From assembly GCF_015690355.1 (NCBI RefSeq), contig NZ_JADPRT010000006.1, forward strand, positions 56,003-120,002: a stretch of DNA of 64,000 nucleotides, in the 5' to 3' direction. Position 1 is the first letter of the stretch; every line of letters begins with the position of its first letter. The translations under genes were made by a program, and so were the position numbers. The stretch is from Streptacidiphilus fuscans. Its GTDB lineage: Bacteria > Actinomycetota > Actinomycetes > Streptomycetales > Streptomycetaceae. A model generated the notes under the pieces. The model was not told the DNA's origin. It ran no database searches and saw nothing but the letters and a program-made list of their open reading frames with translations. Shown piece by piece: positions 57,978 to 64,000 of this stretch.

Positions 57978-58742
57978 ATGACCGAGCCCACTCCCGAAGT
58001 TCCGCCGCCCTTCGAGCCGGTCGACGAGGACTGGCAGACCGCCCTCGCCGTGGTCGCGCACCCCGACGACATGGAGTACGGCGCGGCCGCCGCCGTCGCG
58101 CGCTGGACGAGGCAGGGCAAGCGGGTCGTCTACGCGATGGTCACCAGCGGCGAGGCCGGGATCGACGGCCTGGACCCGGCCGAGGCCGGGCCGCTGCGCG
58201 AGGCGGAGGAGATTGCGTCGGCAGCCGTCGTCGGCGTGGACACCGTCGAGTTCCTGCGGCACCCGGACGGGGTGCTGCAGTACGGCCTGTCGCTGCGCCG
58301 CTCGATCGCCCGCGCCGTGCGGCGGCACCGACCCGACGTGGTAGTCACTGCCAACTTCCGTGACACCTACGGCGGGACCTTCCCCAACCAGGCCGACCAC
58401 ATCGCCGCCGGTCGGGCAACGCTGGACGCCGCCCGCGACGCGGGCAACCGATGGGTCTTCCGCGACCTGCTGGACGACGAGGGCCTCGAACCCTGGGACG
58501 GCGTCCGGATGGTGCTGGCGGCGGGCTCACCGGACGCGGGTCACGCCGTGGACGTGACCGGCACGTTCGCCCTGGGCGTGGCCTCGCTCAAGGAGCACCG
58601 GGCCTATCTGGAGGGCCTGGGCGACAGCGCGATGGCGCAGCCGGAGGAGCTGCTCGAAGGCTTCGCGAGGATGGCGGGCACGCGCCTCGGCGTCCGCTAC
58701 GCGTCCTCCTTCGAGGTGATCTGGCTCCGCCCGCCCGCCTGA
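57978..58742 (+). CDS. PIG-L/LmbE-family deacetylase
   Basis: 254 residues. Zinc site: AVVAHPDDMEYG (AHPDD motif) early and NQADHIAAGRATL (the second His) later. DTVEFLRHPDGVLQYGLSLR and VVTANFRDTYGGTFP complete the family pattern. Such enzymes remove N-acetyl groups from GlcNAc-type sugars, as in mycothiol or glycopeptide pathways; no mycothiol gene is nearby. Begins about 100 bp after the membrane gene. Confidence 0.93.
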   Translation: MTEPTPEVPPPFEPVDEDWQTALAVVAHPDDMEYGAAAAVARWTRQGKRVVYAMVTSGEAGIDGLDPAEAGPLREAEEIASAAVVGVDTVEFLRHPDGVLQYGLSLRRSIARAVRRHRPDVVVTANFRDTYGGTFPNQADHIAAGRATLDAARDAGNRWVFRDLLDDEGLEPWDGVRMVLAAGSPDAGHAVDVTGTFALGVASLKEHRAYLEGLGDSAMAQPEELLEGFARMAGTRLGVRYASSFEVIWLRPPA

Positions 58743-59155
58743 CGCGGGGCACCACGGTGACGCCGGGCACCACGCCCCATCACCCTCCGCACCCCCGCGG
58801 ACACCCTCGATCACGCCGACGCGGAATTCGCCTCCGTCGACTGTGACTCCTTTCACGTGCATTTGTCCGGATCTCCGCGACCTGCCCTCGCCCGAGGACC
58901 TCACCGTCCGCCCTGACCTGCGGACTGACGCCCCGTCACCCGCTCCGGGCCACACGCCGACGTGATCTGCGGGTCCGGTCGGTTCCGCAGGCGCGGCAGT
59001 ACGGTGGCAGGACCCTGTGTGTCAGACGTGTGCCAGACGGGGTCAGACCGGGTGGTGATGCCCCGCGGTGTGCTCCGTCGTCGGAGCCCGAGCCGCGCTG
59101 CGGCCCGCGACCGTCCCTGCCCCCGGGGATCGCCTGCGCCACCGACGTTCCGACG
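58743..59155. promoter_or_regulatory. 413-bp gap with a Crp-like site
   Basis: TGTGA-CTCCTT-TCACG (58842-58857) matches 9 of the 10 arm positions of the classic CRP palindrome and the streptomycete form GTG-N8-CAC. It lies about 300 bp before the GH3 start. Nearer the gene, partially repeated TGTCAGACG/TGCCAGACG/GTCAGACC elements occur at about 59020-59050. No other coding region is convincing. Confidence 0.45.
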
Positions 59156-60502
59156 ATGGGTCCCTCCATGCCGTTCCCCTCCGAGACCGATGCCACTCCC
59201 AGCACCACCCGTGGAGACCGGCCTCGTCGGCGGCGGAAGAGTGTGCTGCTGGTCACTGCCGTTGCCGCGGCCGGAGCCGCGCTGATCACCAGCTGTGCGA
59301 GCTCGACCACAGCCGTCCGCACCGCCTCCGCCGACGGGGCGAGCCCGCGCACCAGCGCGCCGGCCACCACGACGCCGACCCCCCGCAGCAGCTCCGCGGC
59401 CCCGGTGAAGCCGGCCCCCCGCACCAGCGCCCCGACGCACACGGCGACGCAGACCGCCGCCGCCGTCGCGCCGACGTGCACCACGCAGTCGCAGCTCGCC
59501 AACTGGTCCACACATCGCCTGGCGATGACCACCATCGCCGTCCCGGTCGACGAGAACAACGTCAGCGCGGCCACCGCCGAGGTGAGCCAGGGCGCGGGCG
59601 GTGTGCTGCTCTTCGGCACCAGCGCCCCGAGCTCCCTGGGCTCGGACCTGGCGGCCCTGCGCGCGAACACGCCCGGCCACGTCGGCCTGCTCGCGATGAC
59701 CGACGAGGAGGGCGGCCAGATCCAGCGGATGTCCAACCTTGTCGGCAACCTTCCCTGGCAGTCCTGGATGGCCCAGAACTGGAGCCCCGCCCAGGTGCGC
59801 TCCGCCATGGCCGCCATGGGCAAGCAGATGGCCGCCGCGGGCGTGAACATGGACCTCGCCCCCGTCGCGGACGTCGACGGCCGCCAGGTCATCCCCGGCC
59901 CCACCAACCCGGACGGCGTCCGCGCGTTCAGCGGTGACAGCAACGTGGTCTCGCGGTACAGCGTGGCCGCGATGGAGGGCCTGCGCGACGCCGGAGTGGT
60001 TCCGGTGGTCAAGCACTTCCCCGGCCTGGGCGGCTCGAACGCCGACTCGGACTACGCCGCGGCCGACACCGTGCCGTGGTCGACCGAGCAGCAGGTCGGC
60101 ATCCCGCCGTTCCAGGCGCAGATCGCGGCCGGGGCGCCGGCCATCATGGTGGCCAACAACACGGTTCCCGGACTGACCACCGGCCCGGCGTCGCTCTCCT
60201 CCGAGGCGATCACCGGTGAGCTGCGCGGCAACCTCGGCTACCACGGGCTGGTCATCACCGACTCCCTCGACGCCGGGGCGATCACGGCGGCCGGTTACGA
60301 CCTCCCGTCGGCGTCGGTCCAGGCGATCCGCGCGGGCGCGGACATGGTGATGTTCAGCAACACCGCCCAGGCCGGCACGGAGACCAACGCGATCGCGGAC
60401 GCCATCACCTCCGCCGTCGACAACGGCCAGCTCTCCCGCGCCCGGCTCGTCTCGGCGGCGGCCTCGGTCCTGGCCGTCCGCAACGTCAACCTCTGCGGCT
60501 GA
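59156..60502 (+). CDS. GH3 beta-N-acetylhexosaminidase-type lipoprotein
   Basis: 448 residues from the ATG at 59156; ATG 59168 is preceded by GATGGG and is the alternative. Signal RRRRKSVLLVTAVAAAGAAL ends in lipobox ALITSC. A Thr/Ser/Pro-rich linker of about 80 residues precedes the GH3 TIM barrel: TDEEGGQIQRM, NMDLAPVADVD, KHFPGLGGSNADS, and VITDSLDAGAI. The KH(F)PG-x4-DSH-type loop is modified here (DSDYAAADTV), so the usual general-acid His of NagZ-type enzymes is not obvious. It would trim GlcNAc from peptidoglycan or chitin. Confidence 0.9.
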   Translation: MGPSMPFPSETDATPSTTRGDRPRRRRKSVLLVTAVAAAGAALITSCASSTTAVRTASADGASPRTSAPATTTPTPRSSSAAPVKPAPRTSAPTHTATQTAAAVAPTCTTQSQLANWSTHRLAMTTIAVPVDENNVSAATAEVSQGAGGVLLFGTSAPSSLGSDLAALRANTPGHVGLLAMTDEEGGQIQRMSNLVGNLPWQSWMAQNWSPAQVRSAMAAMGKQMAAAGVNMDLAPVADVDGRQVIPGPTNPDGVRAFSGDSNVVSRYSVAAMEGLRDAGVVPVVKHFPGLGGSNADSDYAAADTVPWSTEQQVGIPPFQAQIAAGAPAIMVANNTVPGLTTGPASLSSEAITGELRGNLGYHGLVITDSLDAGAITAAGYDLPSASVQAIRAGADMVMFSNTAQAGTETNAIADAITSAVDNGQLSRARLVSAAASVLAVRNVNLCG

Positions 60503-60554
60503 GCCAAGCCGGCCCCGGCCAGACCCGGTCCTGGTCCCGGACCCGACGAGCGTC

Positions 60555-60576
60555 CCCGGCCGCTCACGCGGCCGGG
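60555..60576. terminator. Hairpin enclosing the KdpD stop codon
   Basis: CCCGGCCGC-TCAC-GCGGCCGGG: perfect 9-bp stem, 4-nt loop. The loop holds the TGA of the minus-strand sensor kinase gene, and it lies 53 bp after the convergent GH3 gene. Confidence 0.7.
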
Positions 60577-63233
60577 TGCCAGACCGGAAGGTCGAGGACC
60601 ATCGTCAGACCGCCCCCGGGCGTGTCCTCGCAGGTGAGGTCGGAGCCCATGGCCTCGGCGAAGCCGCGGGCCAGAGCGAGGTGCAGGGTGGGCCCGGCGC
60701 GAGTGGCGGCGGGCAGCACCACGCCGTCGAAGGCGGGCAGCGCGGGGTCGAAGAGCGCGTCGCGCTCGGCCTCCCGCAGGGACGGACCGTGGTCGGCCAC
60801 CCGCAGCTCCACCCGGTCGGCGAACCTGCTGGCCGAGACCAGCACCGTCGGCGGCTCTGCAAGCGGCTCCGCGGCCGCTGAAACGGCGGCGGCCGCCACC
60901 GGCACCGCCGCCGGAGCGGCGGAGTGCTCAAGCGCGTCGGTGACCAGGTTGGACAGGATCCGCTCCAGGAGCGCGGGATCCGCGTCCACCTCCGGGATCT
61001 GGTCCAGCCCACGCGCGGCGATCCGGTCCGCTCCGTCGCCGTCCTCCTCGGCCAGCGTCTCCTTGACCGAGGCGAACACCCGTGCCGTGTCCGTGGCCTG
61101 ATGCTGCGGCACCAGCGCGCCCGCGTGGGTGCGGCTGAGGTCGTAGAGGTCGTCGGCGAGCTCCGCCAGGCGGTCCAGCGACTCCTCGGCGACGTCGAGC
61201 AGCTCGTCCTGGTCCTGGCAGGCCGCGTCGTCCTCGGCGCAGCGCAGCGAGCCGACGGCGGAGAGCGCGGTGTCGATCGGCTGGCGCATGTCGTGGCTGA
61301 CGGCGGCCAACAGGCCCGCGCGGCTGCGCTTGACGGCCCCCGCCGGGCCCGCCTCGGCGGCGGCCTGGGCGAGCCGGGCCCGGCCCAGCGCCGCGCGGAC
61401 ATGCGCGGCGAACGCGGTGAGCACCCGCCGGTCGGAGGCGGGCAGCGCCCGGCCGCGCAGGATCAGCGACACGTCCTCGGCCACCGCCACCTCCTCGTCG
61501 ACCGTCCCCAACTCCCGTGCGGGCATGGCCGCAGGCTCGGTGAAGGCGGCGTCACCCGCGGCAAGACTGTCCGTCGCCAGCACCACGGTGTCCCCGGCCG
61601 GGCCGCGCGTGACCAGCGCGACGCTGTCCATGCCGAAGGTCTCCCGCAGCCGGTCCAGCAGCGGTGGGATGGTGTCGTCGCCGTTCAGCAGATCGTGGTT
61701 GAGCGCCGACAGGGTCTCCGCCTCGGCGGTCGCGCGGGCAGCGCGGTGGGCGAGTTCGGTGGCGCGGTCCACCACGGCGGCGACCACCAGCGCCACCACC
61801 ACGAAGGCGACCAGCGCCAGCACGTTGTCGGCCGTGTCGACGGTGAACCGGTGGATCGGCGGGATGAAGTAGTAGTTGAGCAGCAGCGACGCCGCGACCG
61901 AGGTGAGCAGCGCGTTGACCACGCCGCCGAGCATCGCCACGCCGACCACGGCAAGCACGAACAGCATCGAGGTGCTGGTGAGGTTGAGCGACCCCCGCGC
62001 GGCCGTGAGCACCAGCGTGAGCAGCACCGGCACAGCCACTGCCACCACCGGGTACGCGATCCGCCGCCACGACGTCGTCCCGCGCCCCGCCCTGCCGCGC
62101 AGGCGCAGGCCGCGACCGGCGGCCTCGTGGGTGACCATGTGGACGTCGATGTCGCCGGAGTCCTCGATCGTGCTCTCGCCGATGCCCTGTCCGGCGGTCA
62201 GCGCGCGGGCGATCCGGCCGCGACGGCTGGTGCCGAGCACGAGCTGGGTGGCGTTCTCGGCACGGGCGAAGTCGAGCAGCGCGGCGGGGATGTGGTCGCC
62301 GACGACCGAGTGGTACGTGCCGCCCAGGCTCTCCACCAACTGCCGCTGCACCGCGAGCGCGGCGGGCGAGGCGTCCGCGAGCCCGTCGCTGCGGGCGACG
62401 TGCACGGCGAGCAGCTCGCCCCCGGCCGAGCGGGCGGCGATCCGGGCGGCGCGGCGGATCAGCGTCTCGCCCTCACGGCCGCCGGTCAGGGCGACCACCA
62501 CCCTTTCCTTCGTCTCCCACACACCGCCGATCCCGTGCTCGGCCCGGTAGCGCTGCAGTCCCTCGTCGACGCGCCCGGCGACCCAGAGCAGCGCGAGTTC
62601 GCGCAGCGCGGTCAGGTTGCCGACGCGGAAGTAGTTGGAGAGCGCGGCGTCGACCTTCTCCGCGCCGTAGACGTTGCCGTGCACCATCCGGCGACGCAGG
62701 CCCTCCGGCGGCATGTCGACCAGCTCGATCTGGTCGGCGCGCCGCACGACCGCGTCCGGGACGGTCTCGCGCTGCGGGACGCCGGTGATCTTCTGGACGA
62801 CGTCGTTCAGCGACTCCAGGTGCTGGACGTTGACGGTGGTGAGCACGTCGATCCCGGCGGCCAGGATGTCCTGGACGTCCTGCCAGCGCTTGGCGTGCGC
62901 GCCGCCGGGGATGTTGGTGTGTGCGAGCTCGTCGACCAGCACCACCTCCGGGCGGCGGGCGATGACGGCGTCGGTGTCCATCTCGGTGAACGTCGCCCCG
63001 CGGTACTCGCGGGACACCCGGGGCAGGATCTCGAGCCCGCGCAACCGCTCCTCGGTACGTGGACGGCCGTGGCACTCGACCAGCCCGACGACCACGTCGG
63101 TCCCCCGCTCACGGCGGCGCAGCGCCTCGTCGAGCATCCGGAAGGTCTTCCCCACGCCGGGCGCCGCCCCGAGGTACACCTTCAGCTGCCCCGGAACGGA
63201 CCGGACATGCGCGCGAGTCTCGGACACAGACAC
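60564..63233 (-). CDS. kdpD: KdpD-type osmosensitive potassium sensor histidine kinase
   Basis: 889 residues from a GTG with GGAGG 5 nt upstream. Order: KdpD domain with Walker A GAAPGVGKTFRML (about 22-34), USP-like domain (about 230-370), four transmembrane helices (about 390-500), GAF-like region, H-box SHDMRQPIDTA (His about 650), N-box LSNLVTDALEHSA and a G-box reduced to VADHGPSLREAERDALF. It normally phosphorylates KdpE to induce the KdpFABC pump. KdpE is not downstream, where a convergent GH3 gene lies, and kdpABC is not in the window. The H-box Met-Arg-Gln differs from the usual Leu-Arg-Thr. Confidence 0.92.
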   Translation of the reverse strand: MSVSETRAHVRSVPGQLKVYLGAAPGVGKTFRMLDEALRRRERGTDVVVGLVECHGRPRTEERLRGLEILPRVSREYRGATFTEMDTDAVIARRPEVVLVDELAHTNIPGGAHAKRWQDVQDILAAGIDVLTTVNVQHLESLNDVVQKITGVPQRETVPDAVVRRADQIELVDMPPEGLRRRMVHGNVYGAEKVDAALSNYFRVGNLTALRELALLWVAGRVDEGLQRYRAEHGIGGVWETKERVVVALTGGREGETLIRRAARIAARSAGGELLAVHVARSDGLADASPAALAVQRQLVESLGGTYHSVVGDHIPAALLDFARAENATQLVLGTSRRGRIARALTAGQGIGESTIEDSGDIDVHMVTHEAAGRGLRLRGRAGRGTTSWRRIAYPVVAVAVPVLLTLVLTAARGSLNLTSTSMLFVLAVVGVAMLGGVVNALLTSVAASLLLNYYFIPPIHRFTVDTADNVLALVAFVVVALVVAAVVDRATELAHRAARATAEAETLSALNHDLLNGDDTIPPLLDRLRETFGMDSVALVTRGPAGDTVVLATDSLAAGDAAFTEPAAMPARELGTVDEEVAVAEDVSLILRGRALPASDRRVLTAFAAHVRAALGRARLAQAAAEAGPAGAVKRSRAGLLAAVSHDMRQPIDTALSAVGSLRCAEDDAACQDQDELLDVAEESLDRLAELADDLYDLSRTHAGALVPQHQATDTARVFASVKETLAEEDGDGADRIAARGLDQIPEVDADPALLERILSNLVTDALEHSAAPAAVPVAAAAVSAAAEPLAEPPTVLVSASRFADRVELRVADHGPSLREAERDALFDPALPAFDGVVLPAATRAGPTLHLALARGFAEAMGSDLTCEDTPGGGLTMVLDLPVWHPAA

Positions 63234-63286
63234 GGCGGCCTCCCTCCGTACAAGCCCTTTCAGGGTAGGCCGCGCCGACGTGTGTC

Positions 63287-63324
63287 GTCGGTCAGCGTTC
63301 GTCGGTCAGCGTTCGTCGGTCAGC
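63287..63324. repeat. 14-bp tandem repeat at a stop codon
   Basis: GTCGGTCAGCGTTC at 63287-63300 and 63301-63314, then a partial GTCGGTCAGC at 63315-63324. Each copy carries a minus-strand TGA; the gene at 63306-63806 stops in the middle copy. A 14-bp unit shifts frame each time, so two frames both end in TDER. Confidence 0.85.
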
Positions 63325-63806
63325 AGCTCGGCGCGGCGGGTGCGCCGGATGCGCCGTTGCTCGCAGAGCCAGGTCGCGGCCAGGTAGAGCGGCATGGTGA
63401 CGGCGATCAGCAGCGCGCAGCCGGTCACCGCGCTGGCCAGGAACTGTCCGCCGACCTTGGAGACGCCCTGGTAGAAGCAGACCACGACGACCATCAGCAG
63501 CAGGTACCCGCCGAGCGCGGTCGCCCCCGTCTGCCACAGCAGCGCGGGCCAGCCCTGTCGCGCCCAGGCGGGCGTGAAGCGACCCGTCCGCCAGCGGCGT
63601 CCGCGTTCGTCCGGGTGGCGGGCGAGGGCGCGCAGGCCGAGCGCCAGATAGAGCATGAGCAGCACGTAGCCGACGAACGTCACCGCGAACGACAGCGCCC
63701 CGGACAGCAACGGCGGCGGTGTGGACGGCGGCTGATCCACCGTCACCGCCGTGACCGCCGTCGTCACCGCTACCGCCCCTGCCGCGTACGTCGCGAGCAC
63801 GCTCAC
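63306..63806 (-). CDS. Small membrane protein (DUF6256-like)
   Basis: 166 residues from the GTG in a GTGA overlap with the upstream gene. Three transmembrane helices: VLATYAAGAVAVTTAVTAVT, FVGYVLLMLYLALGLRALAR and LGGYLLLMVVVVCFYQGVSK, with a fourth in FLASAVTGCALLIAVTMPLY. I recall similar proteins as DUF6256, not verified. It lies just upstream of the sensor kinase gene, 72 bp apart, in the same direction. Confidence 0.75.
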   Translation of the reverse strand: MSVLATYAAGAVAVTTAVTAVTVDQPPSTPPPLLSGALSFAVTFVGYVLLMLYLALGLRALARHPDERGRRWRTGRFTPAWARQGWPALLWQTGATALGGYLLLMVVVVCFYQGVSKVGGQFLASAVTGCALLIAVTMPLYLAATWLCEQRRIRRTRRAELLTDER

Positions 63807-64000
63807 TGGCCGCTGCCCTCCCGGAGCAGGAAGTGCCAGCCGCGGATGAAGGTGTGCCAGCCGAACCAGAGCCACAGCGCGAACAGCACCCAGCGCCCGA
63901 CCGGGTACCGCATCACGGCGCGGGCCGTGTCGCTGAGCGTCGGGTATCCGGCCGCGACGCCGCCGCGCGCCAGCGCGTATCCCTCCCAGGCGAAGAGCGC
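63803..64000 (-). CDS. Small membrane protein (DUF6186-like), partial
   Basis: 65 codons of a C-terminus are present; the start lies beyond base 64000. The visible part is LSDTARAVMRYPVGRWVLFA followed by LWLWFGWHTFIRGWHFLLRE and GSGQ, the Trp-rich terminal helix I associate with DUF6186. Overlaps the next gene by 4 bp (GTGA), forming a run toward kdpD. Confidence 0.65.
   Translation of the reverse strand, partial: ALFAWEGYALARGGVAAGYPTLSDTARAVMRYPVGRWVLFALWLWFGWHTFIRGWHFLLREGSGQ

Noticed and set aside
1..64000. tRNA, rRNA, CRISPR, insertion sequence or prophage
   Set aside because: No T-loop-like conserved blocks, spaced repeats of CRISPR type, transposase or integrase motifs were seen on reading both strands.

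Overview
The window is high-GC actinobacterial chromosome. Codon use is strongly G/C-ending, GTG starts are common, many genes overlap by 4 bp, and the gene families (MsiK-type sugar ABC operon without its own ATPase, AfsR/SARP and LuxR regulators, SPW, DUF1707, DUF6400 and NUDIX/DUF4916 proteins, F420-type LLM oxidoreductases, Tat-dependent phospholipase and Dyp peroxidase) point to Streptomycetaceae; the genus cannot be fixed from the sequence alone. I see no rRNA, tRNA, CRISPR array, transposase or phage integrase. About 70 genes are supported, two of them cut by the window edges.

Layout. 1-1.9 kb: MerR regulator/aldo-keto reductase operon and an alpha/beta hydrolase. 2-15.5 kb: the most distinctive block, a compact type VII (ESX/WXG100) secretion locus. 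A membrane-anchored ricin-type lectin protein (minus strand) diverges from two WXG100 proteins, a large three-module FtsK/EccC ATPase, a membrane-active substrate-like protein with a repeated proline-rich motif and two unknown accessory proteins. It ends with a LuxR regulator that overlaps tail-to-tail with an AfsR-family regulator. No EccB, EccD, EccE or mycosin gene is present. 15.5-21.8 kb: a tightly coupled polyol/sugar uptake and catabolism operon (DeoR regulator, binding protein, two permeases, zinc dehydrogenase, PfkB kinase). 22-28 kb: small enzymes, a remnant of a pterin carbinolamine dehydratase, a methyltransferase and an S9 peptidase. 28-35 kb: small conserved actinobacterial proteins, a Tat-exported phospholipase C-type phosphoesterase, DUF1707 protein, WYL regulator/VOC pair, GNAT and hydrolase. 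35-43.5 kb: regulator-enzyme pairs (GlxA-type AraC, AraC/quinone oxidoreductase, LLM oxidoreductase, FMN reductase/TetR). 43.6-53 kb: secreted functions: two GH16 glucanases (one with a ricin lectin), two paralogous secreted phosphoesterases, and an EfeO-EfeB iron pair. 53-64 kb: 3-HIB-type dehydrogenase, a helix-turn-helix protein, unknown small genes with antisense overlap, a polytopic membrane protein, PIG-L deacetylase, GH3 lipoprotein, KdpD sensor kinase and two small membrane proteins running off the right edge.

Regulatory DNA is unusually readable: a 19-bp-spacer MerR promoter, twin TetR operators, AraC-type direct repeats, overlapping palindromes in front of the sugar operon, several strong hairpin terminators, and two possible mini-ORFs (17 and 27 codons) with translation signals. 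All functional names are by recognition of motifs and family resemblance; no database search was run.
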